NCBI RefSeq assembly: GCF_001908375.1 | Contig: NZ_CP017241.1 | Span: forward strand, 2,173,001 to 2,237,000 | DNA length: 64,000 nt | Reading direction: 5' to 3' | Origin: Rhizobium etli 8C-3 | GTDB lineage: Bacteria; Pseudomonadota; Alphaproteobacteria; Rhizobiales; Rhizobiaceae | Shown here: positions 18,672-28,156 of the stretch, piece by piece | Layout: the number at the start of each line of letters is the position of its first letter | How positions within the stretch are numbered: position 1 is the first letter of the stretch | The notes under the pieces: model-generated | Told to the model about the DNA's origin: nothing | The model's input: only the letters and a program-made list of their open reading frames with translations | The model's database searches: none | Translations under genes and position numbers: made by a program

Positions 18672-20279
18672 ATGGCTGACGATCTCTTCCCGCTCGGCAA
18701 GGACACCACCGCTTATCGCAAGATCAGCAGCGACTACGTCTCTGTCGACAGCTTCAGGGGACAGGAGATCCTGACGGTAGAACCAGAGGGCATGCGCCTG
18801 CTTGCCGAAACTGCCTTTGCCGACATCAACCATCTGCTGCGGCCCGGCCACTTGAAGCAACTTGCAGCCATCCTGGATGATCCGGAAGCAACCGAAAACG
18901 ACCGTTTCGTCGCCTACGACCTTTTGAAAAACGCCAATATCGCGGCAAGCGGCATCCTCCCCATGTGCCAGGACACCGGCACTGCGATCATCATGGGCAA
19001 GAAGGGCCGCCGGGTGTGGACCGAAGGCGGCGATTACGCAGCGCTCGCAAAGGGCGTGATGGATGCCTATGAGAAGAAGAACCTGCGCTATTCGCAGCTC
19101 GCGCCGCTCAAGATGTTCGAAGAGAAGAACACCAAAAACAACCTGCCCGCCCAGATCGACATTTATGAGGAAGGCACGGATTCCTACGATTTTCTCTTCG
19201 TCGCCAAGGGCGGCGGTTCGGCAAACAAGACCTTCCTCTATCAGGGAACGCCCTCGCTTCTGACGCATGACCGCATGATCGACTTCCTCAAGGAAAAGAT
19301 CCTGACGCTGGGGACGGCGGCCTGCCCTCCCTACCATCTGGCGATCGTCATCGGCGGCACCTCGGCCGAAATGAACCTCAAGACCGTCAAGCTCGCCTCG
19401 ACACATTACCTCGACGGCCTGCCGACGCAAGGTTCCGAGAGCGGCCACGCCTTCCGCGATGTCGAGATGGAAATGGAAATCCACAAGCTGACGCAGCAAA
19501 TGGGTGTCGGCGCCCAGTTCGGCGGCAAATATTTCTGTCACGACGTGCGCGTCATCCGCCTGCCCCGCCACGGCGCATCGCTGCCGATCGGCCTCGGCGT
19601 CTCCTGTTCCGCCGATCGTCAGGCCAAGGGCAGGATCACCCGCGACGGAATTTTCATCGAACAGCTGGAAAACGATCCGTCCAGGTATATGCCGGAGATC
19701 GACGAGACGAAGCTGTCGGAATCGACGGTCCGCATCGACCTCCACCAGCCGATGGCCAACATCCTTGCCGAATTGACCAGGCATCCGGTCAAGACCCGCC
19801 TTTCGCTGACGGGAACGATCATTGTCGCGCGCGACCTCGCCCATGCAAAAATCCGCGAACGCCTCGAAAAGGGTGAAGGCATGCCGGATTACTTGAAGAA
19901 CCACCCGGTCTATTATGCCGGTCCGGCAAAGACGCCCGCCGGCTACGCCTCGGGCTCCTTCGGCCCGACCACCGCCGGTCGCATGGACAGCTATGTCGAC
20001 CAGTTCCAGTCATTCGGCGGCTCGATGGTAATGCTTGCCAAGGGTAACCGTTCGCGCGCGGTGCGCGAAGCCTGCAAGGCGCATGGCGGCTTCTATCTCG
20101 GCTCGATCGGCGGTCCGGCCGCCCGCCTGGCGCAGGATTGCATCAAGAAGGTCGACGTCTTGGAATATCCGGAACTCGGCATGGAGGCCGTCTGGAAAAT
20201 CGAGGTCGTGGATTTCCCGGCCTTCATCGTCATCGACGACAAGGGCAACGACTTCTTTCAGGAGCTCAATCTCGGCTGA
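18672..20279 (+). CDS. Fumarate hydratase class I (Fe-S)
   Basis: 535 residues, the single-chain class I fumarase (FumA/FumB type) carrying a [4Fe-4S] cluster. N-terminal alpha region with [14 protein letters not shown] (one cluster Cys and the substrate loop), Cys at [16 protein letters not shown], ligand-type Cys in [15 protein letters not shown], and the C-terminal beta region from about 350 with [16 protein letters not shown] and [10 protein letters not shown]. Cluster enzymes of this type are sensitive to oxygen and iron limitation, unlike FumC upstream. ATG 18672 (MADDLFPLG) fits; in-frame codons before it are not conserved. Confidence 0.95.
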   Translation: MADDLFPLGKDTTAYRKISSDYVSVDSFRGQEILTVEPEGMRLLAETAFADINHLLRPGHLKQLAAILDDPEATENDRFVAYDLLKNANIAASGILPMCQDTGTAIIMGKKGRRVWTEGGDYAALAKGVMDAYEKKNLRYSQLAPLKMFEEKNTKNNLPAQIDIYEEGTDSYDFLFVAKGGGSANKTFLYQGTPSLLTHDRMIDFLKEKILTLGTAACPPYHLAIVIGGTSAEMNLKTVKLASTHYLDGLPTQGSESGHAFRDVEMEMEIHKLTQQMGVGAQFGGKYFCHDVRVIRLPRHGASLPIGLGVSCSADRQAKGRITRDGIFIEQLENDPSRYMPEIDETKLSESTVRIDLHQPMANILAELTRHPVKTRLSLTGTIIVARDLAHAKIRERLEKGEGMPDYLKNHPVYYAGPAKTPAGYASGSFGPTTAGRMDSYVDQFQSFGGSMVMLAKGNRSRAVREACKAHGGFYLGSIGGPAARLAQDCIKKVDVLEYPELGMEAVWKIEVVDFPAFIVIDDKGNDFFQELNLG

Positions 20280-20285
20280 GTGCCA

Positions 20286-20561
20286 TCAGTGAACCGCCGC
20301 GGTCTTGCGCGGATCGATCTGCTGGGTGCTTGCCAGACCATTCAAAGCCTGAAAATCGGCAGCGCCCAGCGATTCCTCGGCCCTTACGCTGGCGAGGATA
20401 TCGGTGCGGAACGCGCCGTCGAAGAAGCCGCTGTCGTGCAGCAACAGTGCCGAGCCGGCGACAATGGCAGCCGCAAGAATGACCGGGGACGGTTTCCATA
20501 ATCTCATGCCTTCTGTTGGACCGCTCCAGGTCCATTGAGAAGGAATGTGCACCTCGCCCAT
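20286..20561 (-). CDS. Small membrane-anchored hypothetical protein
   Basis: 91 residues from ATG 20561, or 73 from the in-frame ATG 20507 (MRLWKPSPVILAAAIVAGSA). One hydrophobic helix (about residues 24-42) then a short soluble tail ending IDPRKTAAVH. I recognise no domain. It converges with the class I fumarase, 6 bases between stops, leaving no room for a terminator. Neither start has a good ribosome binding site, so the start is unsure. Confidence 0.5.
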   Translation of the reverse strand: MGEVHIPSQWTWSGPTEGMRLWKPSPVILAAAIVAGSALLLHDSGFFDGAFRTDILASVRAEESLGAADFQALNGLASTQQIDPRKTAAVH

Positions 20562-20840
20562 CGTTTACGACAGAGAACGTTTTCGACACCGACTGTCAAC
20601 AAATCGAAGACGTCCAAAGTCGTCGGAAATGTCCGCGTATTGGGGCGTCACTGGGGCGCAATGCGCGAAAGCGTCAGGAAAATTGAATTTTCGCCTTATT
20701 TTGATTGCCTAGTATTTCATCGATGGTGGAGCAGAATACTCATATCTAATCTTTAGTATATGTGCCTTTAATCCTTTCCCAACGAATTTAAGCTAGTCAT
20801 TAGAAGATTGCCTTCGAAATCTCATTGAGGAGTATGCCGA

Positions 20841-21908
20841 ATGACTGCGGCTGCAGCGCCAAAGGCGCAGGTTCCCGACGTGGCAGGTCAGATCACATAT
20901 GCCATGCGCTCGATGGGGGTCGCGCCAATCCCGCGCAATTACGAGCTCTTCTATGAGGCCTATATCGGCTCCAATCCCGCCTTGACGCGCGATCTTGCTG
21001 CTCTTGGTAGCCAGGCGACGCAGGAAGAACTCGACGCACTCGGCGCGCGGCACTTCACCCATTCGCCCGCCCGTGTCTTCGACGATGCTCACAGGCGCAT
21101 CGCCGCCGAGCTGGAAGGGCTCCTGCGTGTCCTGCGCCAGGAGCAGACCTCGCTCGAAAGCTACAACAAGCTGCTTGGCGAAACCTACAAGCGCATCAAT
21201 TCCAAAAGTGCCGCAAGCGTCGAGCTCATCGAAAACGCCATCACAATTCTTTCGGAGGCGACCGGCGATACGATGGCGCATGGCGAAAGGACGGTTGAAA
21301 ACGTCGCCCAGCGCTCGCAGGAGATGGACCGGGTCCGTAAGGAACTCGATGAATACAAGCGCATAGCCAATACCGACTCGCTGACGCGCCTTTCCAACCG
21401 CCGCGCCTTCGACGATCGCCTCGCCGCCGTCTTCGACAATCCCGCACTGAAGCCCATCACCGCGCTGGTACTTGCCGATATCGACAATTTCAAGAAGATC
21501 AACGACACCTTCGGCCATCCTGTCGGCGACAAGATCCTCGCGACCGTGGCCTCCGTCATCCGCGCCAATGTACGCCGCGATATCTTCGTCGCCCGCACCG
21601 GCGGCGAGGAGTTCGCGTTGGTCGTCGATGGCAATACGCCGGAGGAAGTGATGAGCATGGCCGAGCGCATCCGCCGCACGCTCGAGGCTACCCCTTTCAA
21701 GAATTCCCGGACCCGCGTGAATTATGGACCTGTGACCGTCTCCATGGGTGTCTGCATGGCATCGAACGCTGATGATCCGGGCGAGCTTTACTACAAGACC
21801 GACATCGCTCTCTACGGAGCAAAGAATGCCGGGCGCAACTGCAGCGTCCTCTACCAGGAAGGCATGCAGAAAGATTTCAGCAAGAGCTGGCTGATCTACA
21901 AGTCGTAA
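20841..21908 (+). CDS. Diguanylate cyclase (GGDEF)
   Basis: 355 residues. N-terminal ~165 are predicted helical and lack membrane segments or a recognisable PAS domain, so it looks cytosolic. The GGDEF domain (about 178-340) has LADIDNFKKINDTFGHPVGD and the active-site loop GGEEF at 254-258, which predicts cyclic-di-GMP synthesis. The inhibitory RxxD site five residues before that loop is absent (VRRDIFVART), so product inhibition through it is unlikely. GAGGAG stands about 9 bases before ATG 20841. Confidence 0.93.
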   Translation: MTAAAAPKAQVPDVAGQITYAMRSMGVAPIPRNYELFYEAYIGSNPALTRDLAALGSQATQEELDALGARHFTHSPARVFDDAHRRIAAELEGLLRVLRQEQTSLESYNKLLGETYKRINSKSAASVELIENAITILSEATGDTMAHGERTVENVAQRSQEMDRVRKELDEYKRIANTDSLTRLSNRRAFDDRLAAVFDNPALKPITALVLADIDNFKKINDTFGHPVGDKILATVASVIRANVRRDIFVARTGGEEFALVVDGNTPEEVMSMAERIRRTLEATPFKNSRTRVNYGPVTVSMGVCMASNADDPGELYYKTDIALYGAKNAGRNCSVLYQEGMQKDFSKSWLIYKS

Positions 21909-21932
21909 CGGCCGTCATTGGGTGACGGCTGC

Positions 21933-22544
21933 CTACCACATCGTCTTTGCCGCACGGCCCGCCCACTCCCGGTCGTAGGTTTCATGATCGAAATCTTCCG
22001 CCGCCTCCTTGAGCATCAGGCCCGGGGTCGGCAGCTTCGCCGGATCGGAAAAATTCTCCGGGTTCCAAAGCTGCGCTCTTATGAGAGCGCGGGCGCACTG
22101 GAAATAAACCTCGTCGATGGTGATCACAACGACGGTGCGCGGATGCTTACCATCCATCTCGAAGCTCGAGAGCAGTGCCTCATCGTTCGACACCAGCCCG
22201 CGGCCGTTGATGCGCATCGTCGTGTTCGAACCCGGCACCAGGAACATGAGTGCAAGGCGCGGATCGCGCACGATATTTGAAAGCGAATCGACGCGGTTGT
22301 TGCCGCGCCAGTCGGGCAGATGCAGCGTCTTTTCGTCGATCACCCGCACGACGCCGCCGATGTCGCCTCGCGGCGAGCAGTCGAGCCCTTCCGGCCCGAC
22401 GGTCGCAAGCGCCATGAAGGGGGAAGCTTCGATCATCTGGCGGTACAGCGGCGTCAGGCCCTTCGTCACCTTGGCAAGGGACGCCTGTGTTAGGCCTCCC
22501 GCATAGATTTCAGCGAGTTCCTCGACCGTCCTGATGACTTTCAT
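21933..22544 (-). CDS. PPOX-class flavin-dependent protein
   Basis: 203 residues of the split beta-barrel pyridoxamine 5'-phosphate oxidase-like fold. FMALATVGPEGLDCSPRGDIGG is the FMN-binding strand pair, followed by LHLPDWRGNNRVDSLSNI and LMFLVPGSNTTMRINGRG, matching the MSMEG_1061-type subfamily. Substrate unknown; FMN or F420 binding is inferred from the family. ATG 22544 (MKVIRTVEEL) preferred over the start 7 codons upstream. It converges with the diguanylate cyclase. Confidence 0.85.
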   Translation of the reverse strand: MKVIRTVEELAEIYAGGLTQASLAKVTKGLTPLYRQMIEASPFMALATVGPEGLDCSPRGDIGGVVRVIDEKTLHLPDWRGNNRVDSLSNIVRDPRLALMFLVPGSNTTMRINGRGLVSNDEALLSSFEMDGKHPRTVVVITIDEVYFQCARALIRAQLWNPENFSDPAKLPTPGLMLKEAAEDFDHETYDREWAGRAAKTMW

Positions 22545-22594
22545 GATCGTCCTGCCACGTTTCAAAGACCGGCCATTAGCCGCCCGAAATGACG

Positions 22595-23548
22595 CTACAA
22601 TGACGCCCGTCTGCCCGGAAGGCCAAAAAGCGGAATGATCCCAACATCATTTTTTATGGGATTGTCGGCAAGGAACCGCTGGATCTCCGCAAGCACCGGC
22701 TCGGCGCTGACGATCCGTCGGTGGCCGAAGCCGTTGGCCCAGAAGAGCCGCACGCTCCGGCCCGAGGCAGCGTAGCGCCGCGCATGACTGGCGCTGACTT
22801 CCTTGTCGTCTTGCGCGTGGATCACCAGCATCGGGCGCCTCATCGTTGCAGCCGCCTCCCCCGCATCGAAATCCTCCAGTCCCCGGCCGGTCAGCCGATG
22901 CACCTCGCCTTCAAGCGCCGTCTGTGCCGCCTTTTTGAGGCCGACCATCCTGCCGAAGTCGGCAAACAGCCATTTCATCTCGCTCGGCGAGCCGATCGTG
23001 ACGATCTTTCCGGTCGAAAGCGGCTCGATTTCAGGCAGAAGGCCGGCCGCCGAAACCATCAGCGCCGCGCCGCCGAAGGAATGGCCGACTGTCGCGTCGA
23101 ATGGCCCAAACCGCGCCTGGGCTGCGGCGATCGTCTGTACGGCAAGCCCCATATGCAGGAAGCGTCCGCCTGCCCGTCCGTGGCCTGGAAAATCGACACC
23201 GATCACCTCCGCGCCGCTTGCAGCAAGCGCACCGATCAAATCGGTCATGTATTCCATGCTCGATCCCCAGCCGTGCGTCACAAGGCAACGCTGCCGCCTG
23301 CCGGCAGCACCGCCGTTGATCCGGTAGGCATGCGCCCGCCGCCCACCTGCAAGGCGAAGCTCGATTCGCTCTGCCGATTGCAGGAAAGCCCGGCCGGCCG
23401 CATGCGCCGCCTTCGCCTTTGCGCCCTTTGGCTTTGGAGACGGTGTCAGGCAAAACAGCCTGAATGCCGCCTTACCCGCAAGACGCGGGGAAACCGCCTG
23501 CAACAGCGACAATCCGAGGCGGGTGACCTTCAGTGCAAAGTTTGGCAT
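22595..23548 (-). CDS. Alpha/beta hydrolase
   Basis: 317 residues. CLVTHGWGSSMEYM forms the oxyanion region, VGHSFGGAA is the GxSxG nucleophile elbow (Ser near 171), LVIHAQDDKEV carries the acid and FGHRRIV the His of the triad. No signal peptide. Substrate unknown. It is divergent from a MarR regulator, and a palindrome lies between their starts, so the hydrolase is probably the regulator's target. ATG 23546-23548 is used; the longer open frame runs antisense across marR. Confidence 0.88.
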   Translation of the reverse strand: MPNFALKVTRLGLSLLQAVSPRLAGKAAFRLFCLTPSPKPKGAKAKAAHAAGRAFLQSAERIELRLAGGRRAHAYRINGGAAGRRQRCLVTHGWGSSMEYMTDLIGALAASGAEVIGVDFPGHGRAGGRFLHMGLAVQTIAAAQARFGPFDATVGHSFGGAALMVSAAGLLPEIEPLSTGKIVTIGSPSEMKWLFADFGRMVGLKKAAQTALEGEVHRLTGRGLEDFDAGEAAATMRRPMLVIHAQDDKEVSASHARRYAASGRSVRLFWANGFGHRRIVSAEPVLAEIQRFLADNPIKNDVGIIPLFGLPGRRASL

Positions 23549-23564
23549 AGTGGGAATCCAATAA

Positions 23565-23580
23565 TGTTCAACACTGAACA
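23565..23580. promoter_or_regulatory. Palindromic operator between hydrolase and MarR genes
   Basis: TGTTCA-ACAC-TGAACA is a perfect 6-bp inverted repeat with a 4-base spacer, centred between starts only 45 bases apart. Part of the motif recurs at 23583-23600 (GTACAACGATGAACA). Size and location fit a MarR dimer site controlling both genes. The link to this regulator is inference. Confidence 0.6.
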
Positions 23581-23593
23581 ATAAAGTACAACG

Positions 23594-24061
23594 ATGAACA
23601 AAAATCAATCCCTTCCCTGGGATCATCCGCGTTTTCGCAGCTGGGTCGCCGTCGCCCGCGCCTGCCAGTTGATGCAGCAATCGCTGGGCCGCTCGCTGGC
23701 AGGGCTCGATATCAAGACCCCGCATCTCGATATACTGATCAATCTTTATCGCTTCGAAGGCATCTCGCAGCAGGAGCTTGCCCGCAAGCTCCTCGTCGGC
23801 CGCTCCAATATGAGCATGCTGCTGCCACAGATGGAAAAACGCGGCCTGATCGAGCGCCGCGGCGACGACAAGGACAAGCGCGTGCTGCGGCTCTACCTGA
23901 CACCGGAGGGCCGCAGCGTCACCGAGCGCGCCATGGTGATCCAGACCGACCTGATCGAGCAGGTGCTCTCCACCGAGCCGATCGAGCAGTGCATGGCCAT
24001 GGCAAGCTCGATGGAACGCATCATCGGCCTGCTGCAGCAGGATCTGCGCGAGGCGGATTGA
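23594..24061 (+). CDS. MarR-family transcriptional regulator
   Basis: 155 residues with the winged helix-turn-helix of MarR: ISQQELARKLLVGRSNMSMLLPQMEKRGLIERR (about 56-88), then DDKDKRVLRLYLTPEGR for the wing. Helical dimerisation ends are predicted on both sides. Divergent from the alpha/beta hydrolase with an inverted repeat between them, which suggests autoregulation and control of the hydrolase. Inducer unknown. Confidence 0.92.
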   Translation: MNKNQSLPWDHPRFRSWVAVARACQLMQQSLGRSLAGLDIKTPHLDILINLYRFEGISQQELARKLLVGRSNMSMLLPQMEKRGLIERRGDDKDKRVLRLYLTPEGRSVTERAMVIQTDLIEQVLSTEPIEQCMAMASSMERIIGLLQQDLREAD

Positions 24062-24063
24062 CG

Positions 24064-25254
24064 TCAGTGCAGCATGCGTTCGGCCCGCTGGCCGGCAAGC
24101 GATCTGTATTCCCATGCAGCAACGAAGATCAGCACCAGCGTCGCCAGAATGCCCATTACATAGACTTCGAGCACCGGTGCCAGGAACGCCAATAGGACCA
24201 GCAGCACAAGCCCTGCCAGGTGCGAAAGCGGCGCCCGCCCGCTCGTTGCGCCCTTGAACCAGAGATTGCCAGCAAGAAAAAGTCCCGAGCCCCCGAGGAT
24301 TGCAGTCATCACACCGATATCACCGCTGTCGTGCGGATGCGAGAACATGAACTCGACGGCCACCGCATGAACGATGATGCCCGCCAGAATCGGAATATGC
24401 GCATAGGTGAAAGCCTGGCGCGCAAGGCGACCCGGCGTTTCGTCGTGCTCGATCCTGTGTGCGGCCCGCTGGTGCCCGAACCGGAAATAGAGCCACCACA
24501 TCGCCACGGTTCCAACAAAGCCCGTGACGAAAACGACGGTCGTTAGGCCGGAAAAAGGAAGTTCCGAAAAGGTGCGGCCGGAAACGAGGATCGCTTCGCC
24601 GAGGCAGATGATGATGAACAGCGCGCAACGCTCCGCCATATGTGCGCCCGAGACATCCCAGTCCGCCGCCGTCGACTTGGACAGCCCCGGCACGAAGAAA
24701 CCTGAGGCCGGACCCGCATAATCGATGAGGAGCGCGACAATCCATGTAATCAACCGCGCCTCATGGTCTAGAAAACCACCGGCGATCCAGAAAACGCCTG
24801 CAACCGAAAGCCATGTGCTGATACGGATGAAGTTGAGATAGTTCGAGCGGCCGGCATCCTTCATCGCATAGAGCGCAAAGAACGACCGTCCGACCTGCAT
24901 CAGCACGTAGGCAGCGGCAAAAAGCAGTCCCTTGTCGCCGAAACCTTCTGGAATCGAAGCCGAAAGTACCAATCCGAGCAGCATCAGAACAACGAGCATG
25001 CCGCGCACCGGCATCTTTTCCGGATCGAGCCAGTTTGTTACCCAGGCGGTGAAGACCCAGACCCACCAGACAGCGAAGGTCATCAGCGCCGCTTCGACTG
25101 CGCCGAGCAGCGTATAGTGGGCCGCCAGCGCGTGGGAAAGCTGGGAAATGGAAAAGACGAACACCAAGTCGAAGAAGAGTTCGAGAAAGCTGACCTTGCT
25201 GTCGGCCGGACTTTCCTTCGAACGCAGCCAGTTTTTACCAGCGGTTCTCGCCAT
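24064..25254 (-). CDS. LtrA-family (low temperature requirement) membrane protein
   Basis: 396 residues with about ten to eleven hydrophobic segments. The family signatures are VSFLELFFDLVFVFSISQLSH near the N-terminus, VWVFTAWVTNWLDP, AERCALFIIICLGEAIL and WWLYFRFGHQRA. The LtrA family is named for a Listeria gene needed at low temperature; molecular role is unknown. It converges with marR, 2 bases between stops. Confidence 0.9.
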   Translation of the reverse strand: MARTAGKNWLRSKESPADSKVSFLELFFDLVFVFSISQLSHALAAHYTLLGAVEAALMTFAVWWVWVFTAWVTNWLDPEKMPVRGMLVVLMLLGLVLSASIPEGFGDKGLLFAAAYVLMQVGRSFFALYAMKDAGRSNYLNFIRISTWLSVAGVFWIAGGFLDHEARLITWIVALLIDYAGPASGFFVPGLSKSTAADWDVSGAHMAERCALFIIICLGEAILVSGRTFSELPFSGLTTVVFVTGFVGTVAMWWLYFRFGHQRAAHRIEHDETPGRLARQAFTYAHIPILAGIIVHAVAVEFMFSHPHDSGDIGVMTAILGGSGLFLAGNLWFKGATSGRAPLSHLAGLVLLVLLAFLAPVLEVYVMGILATLVLIFVAAWEYRSLAGQRAERMLH

Positions 25255-25283
25255 TTCCCCCCCCCTTTATGGCTGTTTTCGGC

Positions 25284-25658
25284 TCAGCGCGGCTTTTCCG
25301 CGACGTCGCGGCTCATGCCCTTGTCGCCGAGTTCCTTCTCGTATTCCGCAAAGAGCTCCTCGCCACGCTCGCCGAGTTCGCGCAGATAGCTCCAGGTGAA
25401 GATGCCCGTGTCGTGCATGTCGTCGAAGCCGATGCGCACGGCATAATTGCCGGTCGGGGTCATCGAGATAATTGCTACGTGGCGCTTGCCGGGAACCGTC
25501 AACTTCTGCCCCGGCCCATGGCCCTGTACTTCTGCCGAGGGCGAAAGCACGCGTAGCATTTCGGCCGAAAGATCAAAGCTCTGGCCGTCGTTGAAGGTCA
25601 CGGTCAGACGCTGACGGTCCTTCGAGACACGCAGTTCAGTCGGCCAGATATCGCTCAT
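25284..25658 (-). CDS. DUF971 (GBBH-like N-terminal) protein
   Basis: 124 residues. [19 protein letters not shown] then [17 protein letters not shown] and [20 protein letters not shown] give the DUF971 fold. This is the small domain found at the N-terminus of gamma-butyrobetaine hydroxylase and, free-standing, near Fe-S and molybdenum cofactor genes. Role unknown. ATG 25658 (MSDIWPTEL) preferred to the frame's first start. Divergent from moaA with about 130 bases between starts. Confidence 0.82.
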   Translation of the reverse strand: MSDIWPTELRVSKDRQRLTVTFNDGQSFDLSAEMLRVLSPSAEVQGHGPGQKLTVPGKRHVAIISMTPTGNYAVRIGFDDMHDTGIFTWSYLRELGERGEELFAEYEKELGDKGMSRDVAEKPR

Positions 25659-25790
25659 CGCTCCCTCCAATTGTCACGAAGCAGTAGGCAATCGAGCATT
25701 TCGAGGCAAGCTCAATTTACCGTGCGTCCCCGCCTTTCCCTTGACGGTGCAGCCACATCTGTCCACATTACCATGACGACGGAGGTATTG

Positions 25791-26837
25791 GTGAACAGCA
25801 ACGTTGGAACGATAGCAAGCGCATCGCCGCTCGTGGCAGATGCAGCCCCGATGGTCGACCCATTTGGACGGGCGGTCACTTATCTGCGCGTCTCCGTCAC
25901 CGACCGCTGCGATTTCCGCTGCACCTACTGCATGGCGGAAAACATGACATTCCTGCCGAAGAAGGACCTTCTGACGCTGGAAGAGCTAAACCGGCTCTGT
26001 TGCGCCTTCATCGCCAAGGGCGTGCGCAAGATCAGGCTGACCGGCGGCGAGCCGCTGGTACGCAAGAACATCATGTTTCTCGTCCGCGAGCTCGGAAAGC
26101 GGATCGGTTCCGGCCTCGAGGAGCTGACGCTGACGACCAACGGCTCCCAGCTCGCCCGCCATGCGCAGGAGCTCTTCGACTGCGGCGTGCGCCGCATCAA
26201 CGTCTCGCTCGATACCCTCGACCCCGTCAAATTCCGAAAGATCACCCGCTGGGGTGATTTCGCCAAGGTCATGGAAGGCATCGACGCGGCGCAGAAGGCA
26301 GGCTTGAAGATCAAGCTCAATGCGGTCGCACTCAAGGACTTCAACCAGGCCGAGATACCGGACATGCTACGTTTCGCGCATGGCCGCGGCATGGACCTCA
26401 CCGTCATCGAAACCATGCCGATGGGCGAGATCGACGAGGACAGAACTGACCAGTATCTGCCGCTCTGCGAGCTTCGCGCCGAACTCGAACGTCAGTTCAC
26501 GCTAACCGATATCGGCTATAAGACCGGCGGTCCGGCACGCTATGTCGAAGTCACTGAGACCGGCGGCCGTCTCGGCTTCATAACGCCGATGACGCATAAT
26601 TTCTGCGAAAGTTGCAACCGCGTCCGCCTCACCTGCACCGGCACGCTCTACATGTGCCTCGGCCAGAACGATGCCGCCGACCTCCGCTCTGCACTGCGCG
26701 CGACGGAAGACGACGGCCTGGTCTATGCCGCGATCGACGAGGCCATCACCCGCAAGCCGAAAGGCCACGACTTCATCATTGATCGCACCCATAATCGCCC
26801 GGCGGTCTCCCGCCACATGAGTGTCACCGGGGGGTGA
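25791..26837 (+). CDS. moaA: GTP 3',8-cyclase MoaA
   Basis: 348-residue radical-SAM enzyme for the first step of molybdenum cofactor synthesis. SAM-cluster motif CDFRCTYC (Cys-x3-Cys-x2-Cys), the SAM-binding [10 protein letters not shown], the C-terminal second cluster [18 protein letters not shown], and the terminal Gly-Gly (VTGG) needed for activity. I choose GTG 25791 because GGAGGT ends 4 bases before it; ATG 25773 lies upstream of that site and would add six residues. Confidence 0.96.
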   Translation: MNSNVGTIASASPLVADAAPMVDPFGRAVTYLRVSVTDRCDFRCTYCMAENMTFLPKKDLLTLEELNRLCCAFIAKGVRKIRLTGGEPLVRKNIMFLVRELGKRIGSGLEELTLTTNGSQLARHAQELFDCGVRRINVSLDTLDPVKFRKITRWGDFAKVMEGIDAAQKAGLKIKLNAVALKDFNQAEIPDMLRFAHGRGMDLTVIETMPMGEIDEDRTDQYLPLCELRAELERQFTLTDIGYKTGGPARYVEVTETGGRLGFITPMTHNFCESCNRVRLTCTGTLYMCLGQNDAADLRSALRATEDDGLVYAAIDEAITRKPKGHDFIIDRTHNRPAVSRHMSVTGG

Positions 26838-26857
26838 CGGGCTTCAAATTGAGTGCC

Positions 26858-27049
26858 TCAAGCCGCCCCGGCGGGATCGCCGATCGGTAACAGTGCCGGA
26901 TCGACGGGCGACGGCTCGTCGGAATCCTTGTCGTTCGAAGGGGCATTGGCCGGTTTTAACGGCGGCTTTTCCCGAACCCGGTCGGGCGCGTCCGTCGCCG
27001 GTGCGGGACCAGGCGGCGATTTAGTGGAACTTGAAACATCTTCCGACAT
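26858..27049 (-). CDS. Small Pro/Ser/Asp-rich hypothetical protein
   Basis: 63 residues from ATG 27049 (MSEDVSSSTKSPPGP). Low complexity, rich in Pro, Asp, Ser and Ala, probably disordered; no recognised domain. It follows the CsbD-family gene by about 50 bases on the same strand and may share its transcript. It could be a spurious frame, but composition and position are consistent with the short stress-related proteins often found beside CsbD genes in rhizobia. Confidence 0.45.
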   Translation of the reverse strand: MSEDVSSSTKSPPGPAPATDAPDRVREKPPLKPANAPSNDKDSDEPSPVDPALLPIGDPAGAA

Positions 27050-27099
27050 GATGTGTCTTCTTTTTTCTGGAGGAAGCCCGGCCAGAGCCGGGCAAATGC

Positions 27100-27306
27100 T
27101 CAATGCCAGGTCTGGCGCTCGTACCAGTCATCGACCTCACGATGGATGCGATCCTTGCCAATGCCGTAGCGCTCCTGGATCTTGCCTTCAAGTTGCTCGC
27201 GGCGCCCCGCAATCTGGTCGAGATCATCGTCAGTGAGCTTGCCCCACTGTTCCTTGATCTTGCCCTTCAACTGCTTCCAGTTCCCTTCGACACGATTCCA
27301 ATCCAT
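27100..27306 (-). CDS. CsbD-family stress protein
   Basis: 68 residues, standard length for the family: MDWNRVEGNWKQLKGKIKEQ then WGKLTDDDLDQIAGRREQLEG. The four-helix CsbD family is induced by general stress in many bacteria; biochemical function unknown. A ribosome binding site (AGGAGAAGG) precedes ATG 27306. Confidence 0.93.
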   Translation of the reverse strand: MDWNRVEGNWKQLKGKIKEQWGKLTDDDLDQIAGRREQLEGKIQERYGIGKDRIHREVDDWYERQTWH

Positions 27307-27385
27307 CTACCTTCTCCTCTTCACTTGGACATGAATGGAGAACGCCAACAGCCCGGATTTGTTCAAATTTCCGGACAAAGAGTGG

Positions 27386-28156
27386 CTACGTGCGATTGAT
27401 CGAAACGCCGCCGTCGGCGAGCATTGTCGAACCGGTGACAAAGCTTGCCATGTCCGAGCCCAGAAAAAGCGCCGCCTTGGCGATCTCTTCCGGCTGGGCG
27501 ACCCGCTTCAGCGCGTGTAAACCCTTGACGAATGCGATCGTCTGCGGAGCGGCGTCCTTGAAGTTGATCGGATTTGCCTGCGTGTCGACGCCCCCAGGAA
27601 GCAATGCGTTCACGCGCACATTCTTCGGCCCCAATTCAACCGCCAGGACCTGCACGAGCCCCATCAGCCCCGCCTTCGCCGCCGCATAAGCGCCCATGCC
27701 GGGCATGCCTGCCGTGTGGCCGACGAAGGTCGAGGTGAAGATGACAGACCCGCCGCCGCGTTCAATCATCGCCGGCGCCTGATGCTTGGCGGCAAGAAAT
27801 CCGCTTGTCAGGTTGAGGTCGACGGTATCGCGCCAATCGCCGAGCGAGATATTGCCAAGCGCGCAATAGGCGCCAGTGCCGCCCGCATTGTTGAAAGCGA
27901 TGTCGAGGCCTCCGAACCGCCTTGACGCCGTTTCCACGAGAAATCGATGCAGTTCCTCGTCGCGTATATCGCCTGCAACGGCAACCGCCTGTCCGCCGTC
28001 CGCCTCGATCTCCTCGACGAGCGTCCCCAATTCCGCCTGCCGCCGTGCTGTGACGACAAGTTTCGCTCCCTCGGCGGCAAAGAGCTTGGCTGCGGCGCGG
28101 CCGATACCGGCACTGGCACCACTGACGATTGCGATTTTTCCATTCAGGCTGTTCAT
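27386..28156 (-). CDS. Short-chain dehydrogenase/reductase
   Basis: 256 residues of the classical SDR fold: cofactor loop VSGASAGIGRAAA, AFNNAGGTG, the Ser in STFVGHT and the YAAAKAG catalytic Tyr-x3-Lys. An Arg in TARRQ after strand 2 points to NADPH preference. C-terminal SFVTGSTMLADGG is typical. Substrate unknown. ATG 28156 (MNSLNGKIAIV) chosen over the start four codons before. Confidence 0.92.
   Translation of the reverse strand: MNSLNGKIAIVSGASAGIGRAAAKLFAAEGAKLVVTARRQAELGTLVEEIEADGGQAVAVAGDIRDEELHRFLVETASRRFGGLDIAFNNAGGTGAYCALGNISLGDWRDTVDLNLTSGFLAAKHQAPAMIERGGGSVIFTSTFVGHTAGMPGMGAYAAAKAGLMGLVQVLAVELGPKNVRVNALLPGGVDTQANPINFKDAAPQTIAFVKGLHALKRVAQPEEIAKAALFLGSDMASFVTGSTMLADGGVSINRT

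Noticed and set aside
18654..19904. 416-codon minus-strand frame
   Set aside because: Antisense to the class I fumarase, with no recognisable protein features.
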